A model generated the notes under the pieces. That model was not told the DNA's origin. It did not search any database and saw only the letters and a list, made by a program, of their open reading frames with translations. 64,000 nucleotides of DNA from Ornithobacterium rhinotracheale. GTDB lineage: Bacteria; Bacteroidota; Bacteroidia; Flavobacteriales; Weeksellaceae. Location: the NCBI RefSeq assembly GCF_022832975.1, contig NZ_CP094846.1, positions 2,245,501 to 2,309,500 of the forward strand, in the 5' to 3' direction. Below, piece by piece: positions 47,277 to 56,165 of the stretch; within the stretch, counting starts at the first letter, position 1; each line of letters begins with the position of its first letter. Both the position numbers and the translations under genes were made by a program.

Positions 47277-48302
47277 ATGTCTTATTTAAATCCAGAAGAA
47301 GAATATTTCCCAAAAGAAGAGCTACAACAAGAGGAGTTTGTGCGTCCGCAAAGTTTTGGTGATTTTGCAGGGCAAGCACATATTTTAGACAATTTAGAAA
47401 TCTTTGTCAAAGCGGCTAAAATGCGCAACGAATCGCTAGACCATGTGTTGCTACACGGGCCTCCCGGTTTGGGGAAAACTACGCTTGCACATATCATTGC
47501 CAATGAGCTTGGCGTAAACATCAAAGTCACCTCAGGACCTGTATTGGACAAGCCTGGGGATTTGGCGGGATTGCTCACCAATCTTGAAGAAAACGATGTT
47601 TTATTTATCGATGAAATCCACCGTATGTCGCCCATCATCGAAGAATATTTATATTCCGCCATGGAAGACTACAAAATCGATATTTTGATAGAATCTGGAC
47701 CTAATGCTCGCTCTGTGGAAATTGGGCTAAACCCTTTTACTTTGATTGGCGCCACCACACGCTCGGGTTTGCTCACGGCTCCACTTCGTGCGCGTTTTGG
47801 AATCAACTGCCGATTTGAATATTATAATGTAGAACTTTTGAGCTCTATCGTAGAACGAAGCGCTCGCATTCTCGACACGCCGATTGATGAAGATGCCGCC
47901 ATTGAAATTGCGGGCAGAAGCCGTGGTACGCCTCGTATCGCAAATGCGTTGCTTAGACGAACAAGGGATTTTGCCCAAATTAAGGGCAATGGTAGAATCG
48001 ACAAAAAAATGGCGCAATTCAGTTTGTCGGCTTTGAAAGTGGATCAAAACGGCTTAGACGAAATGGACAACCGAATTTTGACGACTATTATCGAGAAATT
48101 CAAAGGAGGCCCTGTGGGACTTACCACCATTGCAACAGCCGTGGCAGAAAACGCAGGCACGATAGAAGAAGTGTATGAGCCTTTTTTAATTCAAGAAGGC
48201 TACTTGATGCGCACTCCTCGCGGTCGAGAAGTTACACAGAAGGCTTACGACCATTTGGGACTTACCCGCCATGGCAAAGGCACTCAAACTGAGCTTTTTT
48301 AA
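47277..48302 (+). CDS. ruvB: Holliday junction branch-migration helicase RuvB
   Basis: A 341-residue AAA+ ATPase of normal length. Walker A is [15 protein letters not shown], Walker B is FIDEIHRM, and sensor elements GATTRSGLL and PLRARFG follow. The C-terminal winged helix ends with [16 protein letters not shown]. With RuvA it drives branch migration of Holliday junctions. ruvA is not in the window. It is divergent from hemH; the 89-bp intergenic region holds -7 boxes for both genes very close to their start codons. Confidence 0.98.
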   Translation: MSYLNPEEEYFPKEELQQEEFVRPQSFGDFAGQAHILDNLEIFVKAAKMRNESLDHVLLHGPPGLGKTTLAHIIANELGVNIKVTSGPVLDKPGDLAGLLTNLEENDVLFIDEIHRMSPIIEEYLYSAMEDYKIDILIESGPNARSVEIGLNPFTLIGATTRSGLLTAPLRARFGINCRFEYYNVELLSSIVERSARILDTPIDEDAAIEIAGRSRGTPRIANALLRRTRDFAQIKGNGRIDKKMAQFSLSALKVDQNGLDEMDNRILTTIIEKFKGGPVGLTTIATAVAENAGTIEEVYEPFLIQEGYLMRTPRGREVTQKAYDHLGLTRHGKGTQTELF

Positions 48303-48354
48303 ATTAAAATGCACTGCATAAATCTTTAATATAATAGTTTAAAAATCTCAAAAA

Positions 48355-48387
48355 AAAAATCCGCTTTTCAATGAAAAGCGGATTTTT
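48355..48387. terminator. Bidirectional terminator between ruvB and mdh
   Basis: Perfect 15-bp arms (48355-48369 / 48373-48387) around AAT, with A- and T-runs at the ends. Confidence 0.85.
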
Positions 48388-48418
48388 AATTATGTAAAAA
48401 ACTAATTGGTTAAATAAA

Positions 48419-49345
48419 TTAAGCGTCTAATGCTTTATTAACTTCTCTTACTTGCGCAACAGCAGCATCAAATTTAGCTCTTTCTTCTTCGTTTAGTTCA
48501 ACCTCAACGATTTTTTCAACTCCGTTTTTACCAATGATGGCTGGCACACCAAAGCTGATGTCGCTTAAATCATACTCTCCTTCTAATAATAGTGAGCAAG
48601 GGAACATTTTCTTGGAATCTTGTGCAATGGCTCTCACTAGCTCGGAAACTGCGGCGCCTGGGGCATACCACGCAGAGGTGCCTAAAAGTTTGGTAAGTGT
48701 AGCACCACCTACTCTTGTTTCTTGCTCTACGCTATCGAGCTGCTCTTTGCTAAGGAAGGTAGAAACTGGCACGCCGTTTCTTGTGGCTAAGCGTGTTAGT
48801 GGCAGCATTCCTGTGTCGCTGTGCGCCCCGATTACCATACCATCTACATCAGAGATAGGGCAATCTAAAGCCTCTGCCAATCTGTATTTGAAACGAGCAC
48901 TATCAAGTGCCCCTCCCATACCGATTACGCGGTTTTTAGGCAATCCTGTTGCTTTGTGCACAAGGTAAGCCATGGTATCCATTGGGTTAGAAACCACGAT
49001 TACAATTACATTTGGAGAGTATTTCACTAATTGCTCCACGACTGATTTTACAATATTGGCATTTGTGCCGATTAATTCCTCGCGAGTCATTCCAGGTTTA
49101 CGCGGAATGCCAGAAGTAATCACGGCAACATCACTACCTGCTGTTTTAGAATAATCGTTGGTAGAACCCACGATTTTAGTGTCAAACAAATTCAAAGAAG
49201 CTGTTTGCATTAAATCCATGGCTTTCCCTTCGGCATAGCCTTCCTTAATGTCTACTAACACCACTTCTGATGCGAAATTTTTAATAGCAATGTACTCAGC
49301 ACAACTTGCACCTACAGCACCTGCTCCTACTACGGTAACTTTCAT
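48419..49345 (-). CDS. mdh: Malate dehydrogenase
   Basis: A 308-residue LDH-like NAD-dependent malate dehydrogenase of the TCA cycle. The NAD-binding loop is VVGAGAVGASCAEY. The substrate-loop segment SGIPRKPGMTREEL carries the Arg that marks malate rather than lactate specificity. The catalytic His is in MVIGAHSDTGMLPL. The length is normal. It is monocistronic. Confidence 0.96.
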   Translation of the reverse strand: MKVTVVGAGAVGASCAEYIAIKNFASEVVLVDIKEGYAEGKAMDLMQTASLNLFDTKIVGSTNDYSKTAGSDVAVITSGIPRKPGMTREELIGTNANIVKSVVEQLVKYSPNVIVIVVSNPMDTMAYLVHKATGLPKNRVIGMGGALDSARFKYRLAEALDCPISDVDGMVIGAHSDTGMLPLTRLATRNGVPVSTFLSKEQLDSVEQETRVGGATLTKLLGTSAWYAPGAAVSELVRAIAQDSKKMFPCSLLLEGEYDLSDISFGVPAIIGKNGVEKIVEVELNEEERAKFDAAVAQVREVNKALDA

Positions 49346-49490
49346 ATTATTCTTTATTTGTGATTAATATAATTTCGAGGGTAAAGATACGGCATTTCAT
49401 TTTAAATTAAAATTAAAAACAGCGATAATCTTCATTGATTTTTCTCATCTTCAAATTCTTGTAGAATTGAAATATTTTTAACCAAATCCT

Positions 49491-49498
49491 TACCTTTG
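49491..49498 (+). promoter_or_regulatory. -7 promoter element (TACCTTTG) of MATE gene
   Basis: Exact TAnnTTTG match ending 4 nt before the ATG at 49503. Confidence 0.6.
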
Positions 49499-49502
49499 CC
49501 AG

Positions 49503-50828
49503 ATGCCAGAGCAAAAAGTAAGTTTCAAAGAAATCAACCGATTAGCCATTCCCGCCATCTTTGCAGGAATTATAGAACCACTTATTTCGCTCACCGATAC
49601 CGCCGTGGCGGGCCGGCTTCCTATGAACACCGCCGAAGCCCTAGGAGCCATTGGGCTTGTGGGGTCTTTCCTATCGGCACTCACTTGGATTTTTGTACAA
49701 ACCTCGAGTGCACTTTCGGCATTGATATCACACGCCGTGGGACAAAATCGCCTGAAACATTTAATTTCGCTCAATTCACAAGTTTTTTGGATTAATTTAG
49801 GCATCACATTGCTACTTTCGGTGGGGACTTTCTTTTTAGCCCCTTGGATTTTAAAACTTTATGGTGCCAAAGATTTATTACTCGAAATGGCAATACCCTA
49901 TCTTAAAATCAGGGTTTGGGGTTTTCCGTTTACGCTTTTAACGCTCACCATTTTTGGAATATTCCGCGGGTTGCAAAACACCACTTGGGCAATGCGCATC
50001 AGTCTAGTGGGCGGGCTCACCAACATTGGGCTGGATTTATTTTTTGTCTATGAGCTAAATGCTGGCGTGCGTGGAATCGCTTTTGCCAGCGTAATTGCAC
50101 AAGGCTTAATGTTTATTTTAGCTTTTATTCAATTATGGCGAAAAACACCGTTTAAGACTTTGCAAGTGCGCAAAAGGCATCCGCTACTATTTCGCACACT
50201 TCGCATGAGCGTGGATTTGTTTTTACGCACATTTTCGCTAAATGTGGCTTTATTTTTAGCGTTCAGAATGGCAAGTTTGCTCGGGCATGGTGAAAACAAC
50301 CAATATGTGGCGGCACATACATTGCTGATTCAGGTTTGGCTTTTTTCTTCGTATTTTCTTGACGGCTACGCCAACGCAGGACGCGCCATTGCAGGAAAAT
50401 TATTTGGTGCCAAGGATTTAAAAAAACTGAATTTGCTCATTTTCGATGTACTGAAAATCATGCTTTTCATAGGAATTTTGCTAGGCATCGCCTACCGTGT
50501 TTTACAACGCCCCATTGCCGAAATGCTCACGCACGATGAGCTGGTGCAGCGAACTTTCTACACCGCATTCTTTTTGGTAGCACTTATGCAACCGATCAAT
50601 TCCGTAGCTTTTATGATGGATGGCATTTACAAAGGCCTGGGCGAAACCCGTATTTTGCGTAATGTTTTTATGCTCGCAGTTTTGGTAGGATTCATTCCGC
50701 CTTTAATTCTATTTTATTACTTAGGTTTTGGCTTAGTAGGAATTTGGCTTGCATTCCTAATCTGGATGATTTTCAGAGCGGGTGGCTTAAGCATTCATTA
50801 TTATAAGTATTATTGGAAGCAGGCTTAA
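49503..50828 (+). CDS. MATE-family efflux transporter (DinF-like)
   Basis: A 441-residue polytopic protein with twelve predicted membrane helices in two related halves. The start IKEINRLAIPAIFAGIIEPLISLTDTAVAGRL-type segment and the later ISLVGGLTNIGLDLFFVY are typical of the DinF branch of MATE. It should export organic compounds in exchange for Na+ or H+. The substrate cannot be inferred. It has its own promoter and is followed by the crotonase pair after 71 bp. Confidence 0.9.
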   Translation: MPEQKVSFKEINRLAIPAIFAGIIEPLISLTDTAVAGRLPMNTAEALGAIGLVGSFLSALTWIFVQTSSALSALISHAVGQNRLKHLISLNSQVFWINLGITLLLSVGTFFLAPWILKLYGAKDLLLEMAIPYLKIRVWGFPFTLLTLTIFGIFRGLQNTTWAMRISLVGGLTNIGLDLFFVYELNAGVRGIAFASVIAQGLMFILAFIQLWRKTPFKTLQVRKRHPLLFRTLRMSVDLFLRTFSLNVALFLAFRMASLLGHGENNQYVAAHTLLIQVWLFSSYFLDGYANAGRAIAGKLFGAKDLKKLNLLIFDVLKIMLFIGILLGIAYRVLQRPIAEMLTHDELVQRTFYTAFFLVALMQPINSVAFMMDGIYKGLGETRILRNVFMLAVLVGFIPPLILFYYLGFGLVGIWLAFLIWMIFRAGGLSIHYYKYYWKQA

Positions 50829-50899
50829 TTAATCTTAAATTTTGATTTTTCAATTTTTAATCCGTAACTTTAAAGTCTAAATAACCGAATTTAGATTTT

Positions 50900-51652
50900 A
50901 TGGAAGCATATGTAAAAACCGAGATAAAAAACAAAATCGCTTATATTGAGTTTTTTCACCCAAAAAGCAATTCTTTTCCTACACTGCAACTCAATGAACT
51001 AGAAAAACATATTCAAAAAGCAGGTAAAAACGACGATGCAAAACTCGTGGTTTTGCAGAGCCGTGGCACAAGTGTATTCTGTGCAGGTGCTTCGTTTGAA
51101 GAATTGCTTAAAATCGAAAATTTCGAACAAGGGAAAAAGTTTTTTTCGGGATTTGCGCGTGTGATTCTCGCCATGAAACAGTGTCCTAAATTCATCATTG
51201 GCGCCATTCAAGGTAAAGTCGTGGGCGGTGGCGTAGGGCTTACTGCGGCTTGCGATTACAACATCGCAACGATGCAATCGCAAGTGCGATTGAGCGAACT
51301 TTCCATAGGGATTGGTCCTTTTGTAGTGGAGCCTGCCGTGCGTAGAAAAATAGGGCTAAATGCTCTTTCGGAACTTACGCTTAACCCCAAAGCTTGGAAA
51401 AGCGCCCTGTGGTGCAAGGAAAAAGGCTTGTATCATAAAGTTTATAATTCAGATGAAGAATTCGTGAACGGGCTAAACGAATTTACCGAACAATTGTGCC
51501 AATACAGCCCCGAAGCTATGGCAGAAATCAAAAAAGTGTTCTGGCAAAACACTGAAAACTGGGACACCGAACTTTTTGCCAAAGCAGCCATTAGCGGACA
51601 ATTGGTGCTTTCTGAATTCACTAAATCGACCCTTAGCAAATACAAAAAATAA
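50900..51652 (+). CDS. Enoyl-CoA hydratase/isomerase-family protein (atypical active site)
   Basis: A 250-residue crotonase-fold protein. The oxyanion-hole segment FCAGASFEELL and VVGGGVGLTAACD are present, but the usual first catalytic Glu (GGGxEL) is replaced by Gly (GGGVGL). The second Glu is kept in LSELSIGIGPF. The reaction is therefore unlikely to be simple hydration; isomerase or another crotonase reaction is possible. Its gene is followed after 6 bp by a second, canonical crotonase, so the two work in the same pathway, perhaps fatty acid or amino acid breakdown. Confidence 0.85.
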   Translation: MEAYVKTEIKNKIAYIEFFHPKSNSFPTLQLNELEKHIQKAGKNDDAKLVVLQSRGTSVFCAGASFEELLKIENFEQGKKFFSGFARVILAMKQCPKFIIGAIQGKVVGGGVGLTAACDYNIATMQSQVRLSELSIGIGPFVVEPAVRRKIGLNALSELTLNPKAWKSALWCKEKGLYHKVYNSDEEFVNGLNEFTEQLCQYSPEAMAEIKKVFWQNTENWDTELFAKAAISGQLVLSEFTKSTLSKYKK

Positions 51653-51658
51653 TCAATC

Positions 51659-52429
51659 ATGAATCTAAAAAATTTAATCTTAGAAAAAAATAACAGAGTA
51701 GCGACCATTTATATCAATCGTCCCGAATCTCTTAATGCACTAGACTCAGCTACCATTGAGGAGTTTGGACATTTAATCTATGAATTAGAAAATGATGACA
51801 GCGTGCGTGCCATCATTATTACTGGCGCTGGAGACGAGTCTTTTGCTTCAGGTGCAGACATCAAAGAGTTTAAGAGTTTTAACAAGCCTCAAGGTGAAAA
51901 TCTTTCTCGTCGTGGCCAAGAAGTATTATTCAATCGTTTGGTTCGACTTAGCAAACCCACCATTGCAGCCATTAATGGGCACGCTTTAGGAGGTGGTCTA
52001 GAATTAGCCTTAGCATGCCATATCCGAATTGCATCGGAACAAGCTAATATGGGATTCCCCGAGCTTTCTCTAGGACTTATTCCCGCATATGGCGGCACTC
52101 AAAAACTACCCGTTTTAATCGGGAAAGCGAGAGCTTTAGAATTTATTCTTTTAGGCAAAAAAATCCCTGTAAAATTAGCCCGCGAGTGGGGATTAGTATA
52201 TAAAGTAGTCCCTCACCAAGAGCTCATGAGTAGCGCCATGGAACTTGCTCAAACACTTTGTAATAATTCCGCCTCTGCTACCGCAGCAGCCATAAAAGCA
52301 CTAAATGCTGCTTTTACGCCTTATGGGCAAGAAGCCGAAATTAAATTATTTGGAAGCCTTTTCGGCACCGAGGATTTTGAAGAAGGCACTTCCGCTTTTT
52401 TGGAAAAAAGAAAACCTAATTTTAAATAG
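51659..52429 (+). CDS. Enoyl-CoA hydratase
   Basis: A 256-residue crotonase-fold enzyme. The oxyanion hole is FASGADIKEF, and both catalytic Glu residues are present: GGGLELALACHI and MGFPELSLGLIPAYGGTQ. It should hydrate enoyl-CoA to 3-hydroxyacyl-CoA. Chain-length preference is unknown. It is co-transcribed with the atypical crotonase 6 bp upstream and followed by a terminator. Confidence 0.92.
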   Translation: MNLKNLILEKNNRVATIYINRPESLNALDSATIEEFGHLIYELENDDSVRAIIITGAGDESFASGADIKEFKSFNKPQGENLSRRGQEVLFNRLVRLSKPTIAAINGHALGGGLELALACHIRIASEQANMGFPELSLGLIPAYGGTQKLPVLIGKARALEFILLGKKIPVKLAREWGLVYKVVPHQELMSSAMELAQTLCNNSASATAAAIKALNAAFTPYGQEAEIKLFGSLFGTEDFEEGTSAFLEKRKPNFK

Positions 52430-52453
52430 TTTTTCACTTTGTTTATTTGGGAG

Positions 52454-52486
52454 AAGTCGTGTAAATATTTTACACGACTTTTTTAT
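52454..52486 (+). terminator. Terminator after enoyl-CoA hydratase
   Basis: Perfect 12-bp arms (52454-52465 / 52469-52480) around TAT, followed by TTTTTT-rich sequence. Confidence 0.88.
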
Positions 52487-52557
52487 TACACCTTTAGAGC
52501 AAAACTAAAACTTAAAAAATACTTATCTTTACCTTTTTTAAAACCAAAACACAGATT

Positions 52558-55356
52558 ATGTCTACACATCAAGATAAAAGATTATTTCTACTCGACGCTT
52601 ACGCTTTGATTTTCAGAGGATATTATGCCTTTATTAAAAACCCAAGAATCAATTCTAAAGGATTAAACACTTCTGCCATTATGGGCTTTATGAATTCGCT
52701 TTTGGAAGTGGTGAAAAAAGAAAAGCCCACCCACCTTGCTGTAGTGTTTGATGTCGGGAAACAAAATACTTTAAGACACGAATATTTCCCTGAATATAAA
52801 GCTACGCGCGACGAAACACCCGAGGGAATTAAGGTTGCCGTGCCATACATTCAAGAGATTTTGCATGCCATGAAAATCCCCGTGCTCTACGCCGAGGGCT
52901 ATGAGGCTGATGATGTGATTGGGACTTTGGCCAGAAAAGCGGAAAAAAATGGATTTACCACTTTTATGATGACGCCCGATAAGGATTTCGCCCAATTGGT
53001 GAGCGAGCATATCAAGATGTATAAACCTGCTTCGCGAGGCGGGGGCATTCAGATTTGGGGCGTAAAAGAAGTGCAAGATAATTTTGGAGTAAAAGACCCC
53101 AAACAAATCATTGATTATCTAGGCATGATGGGCGACAGCGCCGACAATATTCCTGGCATCCCTGGTATTGGTCCCAAAACGGCACAAAAATTCATCGAAA
53201 AATATGGTTCGATGGAAGGGCTCTACGAAAACATCAATGATTTAAAAGGAAAACAAAAAGTAAATGTAGAAGAAAACAAAGAACAAGCCTTTTTGTCTAA
53301 AAAATTAGCCACCATCTTGACCGACGCGCCTGTGGAGTTTGACGAAGAATCTTTGATTGTGGAACAACCTGATTTTGATAAAATTAAAGAAATCTTTACG
53401 GATTTAGAATTTAAACGACTTACCGAAAATTTATTCCGTGCGTATGGCTTAGATTCTCCTGCAGTGGCAGCGACTACGGTTTCTGCACCTACTCTTTTCG
53501 ACCAATTGGAAGAAGAACCAAGCGAAGAAAATTCAGCATTTAAAACCATCGAAAACCAAGAACATTTTTACCAATTGGTGGATACCACTATGGGGCTGAA
53601 AATCTTGGTGAGTAAACTTTTGCAGCAGAAGCAAATTTGTCTGGATTGCGAAACCACAGGCCTCAAAGCACTAGAAGCCTCCCTTGTGGGAATGGCGTTT
53701 AGTTACGAGCAAGGCAAGGGCTATTATGTAAGTTTTGCAGGGCAGAGCGAGGCAGAAATTCAGGAGAAAATTGAAATCTTGCGCCCCGTGCTGGAAAGCC
53801 CCGAAATCCTGAAAATTGGGCAGAATTTAAAATACGATATTAAGGTGCTGTTTAAATATAATATTCAGCTATCTGCCCCACTGTATGATACGATGGTGGC
53901 GCACTACCTCATCAACCCAGATATGCGCCACAATATGGATTTCCTTGCCGAAACTTATTTAAATTATAAGCCCATAAGCATAGAAACGCTCATCGGGAAA
54001 AAGGGCAAAAACCAAATGAGCTTTGACCAAGTGCCCCTTGACCAGCAAACGGAATACGCCGTGGAGGACACCGATGTAACATTGCAATTAAAAGAAACCT
54101 TTGCCCCTAAAATAGAGGAAATCAAGGCAGGGAATTTATTCCATCAAGTGGAAATGCCACTAGTCCAAGTGCTTGCCGATATGGAAAAAGAGGGCATCAG
54201 CCTTGATGTAGGTGCCCTTTCTGAAATCTCCAAAGAGCTTGATGCCGATATGGGAGAGCTAGAAAAGCAAATCTTTGGCTATGCACAAGAAGAGTTTAAC
54301 CTCAATTCTCCAAAGCAGCTCGGCGAAATCCTCTTCGAGAAAATGCAACTGATAAAGAACCCTAAGAAAACTAAGACAGGGCAATATGCTACCTCAGAGG
54401 AAATCCTATCTAAAATAGCCGATAAGCACCCCATCATTGAGCAAATTTTGGAGTACCGCCAATTGCAAAAATTAAAATCCACTTATGTAGACAGCCTGCC
54501 GCAAGAAGTGAGCCCTATCACAGGGCGTGTGCATACTAGTTTTGCACAAACCGTGGCAGCTACAGGGCGTTTGGCGTCCAATAATCCGAATTTGCAGAAT
54601 ATCCCGATTCGCACACCACGCGGGCAGGAGGTGCGCAAGGCCTTTATTGCTAAGGATGAGGAGCATATCCTACTCGCCGCTGACTACTCACAAATAGAGC
54701 TAAGACTTATTGCCGGACTAAGCCAAGACCCTACTATGATGACCTCATTCCTTAACGGAGAAGATATACACGCTGCAACAGCGGCCAAAGTCTTTGGAAT
54801 CCCCCTCAGTGAGGTATCGCGAGAGCAAAGAAGCCACGCCAAAACGGTGAATTTTGGGATTGTTTATGGTGTTTCTGCCTTTGGACTGAGCGAACAAACG
54901 AGTCTTTCTCGTGGCGAATCCAAAGATTTGATTGATGCGTATTTTGAAACTTATCCTCAATTGCAAAAATACATTCAAGACCAAATTGCACTGGCAAGAA
55001 AACAAGGTTATGTAGAAACGATTTTGGGCAGACGCCGCTACTTGCGCGACATTAATTCTAATAATTATGTGGTGAAAAGCCACGCTGAGCGAAACGCCGT
55101 GAATGCGCCCGTGCAAGGTAGTGCGGCAGACATCATCAAACTCGGTATGGTGAAAATCCATCAACGATTAAAACAGGAAAATTTCCAAACCAAAATGCTC
55201 CTGCAAGTGCACGACGAATTGGTGTTTGAAGCACCAAAATCAGAAGTGGAACAAGTTTCTGCCCTCATCAAAGACACCATGGAACACGCCATCGCATTCA
55301 ATGTGCCACTCGTGGTGGAATGCGGCATAGGCAAAAACTGGCTGGAGGCGCATTAG
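52558..55356 (+). CDS. polA: DNA polymerase I
   Basis: A 932-residue three-domain enzyme. The 5' nuclease domain (1-290) has FLLDAYALIFRGYYAF and EGYEADDVIGTLA. The 3'-5' exonuclease domain (about 335-520) keeps the acidic residues: CLDCETTGL (about 361), LKYDIKVL and YAVEDTDVT, so proofreading should be active. The polymerase domain has AADYSQIELRLI (about 708), HAKTVNFGIVYG (O-helix, about 761) and LQVHDELVFE (about 882). It fills gaps and removes primers in replication and repair. It is monocistronic. Confidence 0.98.
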   Translation: MSTHQDKRLFLLDAYALIFRGYYAFIKNPRINSKGLNTSAIMGFMNSLLEVVKKEKPTHLAVVFDVGKQNTLRHEYFPEYKATRDETPEGIKVAVPYIQEILHAMKIPVLYAEGYEADDVIGTLARKAEKNGFTTFMMTPDKDFAQLVSEHIKMYKPASRGGGIQIWGVKEVQDNFGVKDPKQIIDYLGMMGDSADNIPGIPGIGPKTAQKFIEKYGSMEGLYENINDLKGKQKVNVEENKEQAFLSKKLATILTDAPVEFDEESLIVEQPDFDKIKEIFTDLEFKRLTENLFRAYGLDSPAVAATTVSAPTLFDQLEEEPSEENSAFKTIENQEHFYQLVDTTMGLKILVSKLLQQKQICLDCETTGLKALEASLVGMAFSYEQGKGYYVSFAGQSEAEIQEKIEILRPVLESPEILKIGQNLKYDIKVLFKYNIQLSAPLYDTMVAHYLINPDMRHNMDFLAETYLNYKPISIETLIGKKGKNQMSFDQVPLDQQTEYAVEDTDVTLQLKETFAPKIEEIKAGNLFHQVEMPLVQVLADMEKEGISLDVGALSEISKELDADMGELEKQIFGYAQEEFNLNSPKQLGEILFEKMQLIKNPKKTKTGQYATSEEILSKIADKHPIIEQILEYRQLQKLKSTYVDSLPQEVSPITGRVHTSFAQTVAATGRLASNNPNLQNIPIRTPRGQEVRKAFIAKDEEHILLAADYSQIELRLIAGLSQDPTMMTSFLNGEDIHAATAAKVFGIPLSEVSREQRSHAKTVNFGIVYGVSAFGLSEQTSLSRGESKDLIDAYFETYPQLQKYIQDQIALARKQGYVETILGRRRYLRDINSNNYVVKSHAERNAVNAPVQGSAADIIKLGMVKIHQRLKQENFQTKMLLQVHDELVFEAPKSEVEQVSALIKDTMEHAIAFNVPLVVECGIGKNWLEAH

Positions 55357-55451
55357 TTTCAAAATATTCATTCACAGCTTGTATTTATATACAAACTTTA
55401 ATACATTTGTTAATACCAAAAAAAATAATATAAATCCTAAAAAAAACATCT

Positions 55452-55949
55452 ATGAGTAAAAATGATTTAATCAGCTTAGAATTTTCTACCGAAGATTTAA
55501 AGAAAATTGACGATGCGCTCAAAACCATTGGCGAGGTTTTGAAAGGCAAAACCCGCAATCTTACGCCCGAAGAACGCAAACAATTTGGGCGTATTGCCGA
55601 GCAAAATAAACTTTTTGTAGAGAAATCTAAAAGCCTTATGGAGCAGTTTCCGCAGTATATACCCGTGTTTATGGACAAAGCGGAGTTTGACAAAGATTTT
55701 GCCGCACGCAAAGCCATAGAAAACCGCCTGCAACTGCTTGATAACTTGACCGAGCAACTCTCAGACACCAAAATCTTGCTCGATAATGACAACTACACCG
55801 CAGCACTCACATTCTACCGAAACATTCGCTACCTAAGCAAAGAAGATGTGCCAGGCACCACGAGCATTGCCAAAGATTTAGGGCAATTTTTCCCCCGTTC
55901 ACGCAAAAGAAACGCTACCGAAACAGAAGATACAGCTACCGATAGCTAA
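55452..55949 (+). CDS. Hypothetical helical protein
   Basis: A 165-residue soluble protein with no signal peptide. It is predicted to be mostly helical; the region about 15-130 has heptad-like spacing of hydrophobic residues, and the C-terminal 25 residues are charged and low-complexity (RSRKRNATETEDTATDS). I recognise no family. It has only an AT-rich upstream region of 95 bp after polA. The function is unknown. Confidence 0.7.
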   Translation: MSKNDLISLEFSTEDLKKIDDALKTIGEVLKGKTRNLTPEERKQFGRIAEQNKLFVEKSKSLMEQFPQYIPVFMDKAEFDKDFAARKAIENRLQLLDNLTEQLSDTKILLDNDNYTAALTFYRNIRYLSKEDVPGTTSIAKDLGQFFPRSRKRNATETEDTATDS

Positions 55950-55978
55950 TTTTTGCCCGTTGAACTCAAGTTTTTAAG

Positions 55979-56132
55979 TAAAGAAGAGAAGTTTTTGATT
56001 AAATCAGAGAAAATTTTAGGCTCAAAAGCCATTTTTTTCGATTGAACGCCTAAAAATTTCGATAGCTCAGCCAAATTTTTCGATACTAAGGCTAAAAATT
56101 CCGATACCATAAGCAAAAACTTCTCTTCTTTA
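55979..56132. repeat. 19-bp inverted repeat enclosing four ~21-nt direct repeats
   Basis: A 19-nt segment at 55979-55997 is found as its exact complement at 56114-56132. Between them are four imperfect direct repeats of about 21 nt starting at 56028, 56048, 56070 and 56091, each of the form GCC(A/T)AAAA-TTTCGAT plus a variable end. Read on the minus strand they give a heptad series (SEFLALV, SKNLAEL, SKFLGVQ, SKKMAFE) within an 88-codon open frame. I do not call that frame a gene. Confidence 0.75.
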
Positions 56133-56165
56133 ATGAAATTTATTAACAGCTCCATTAAAAATAAT

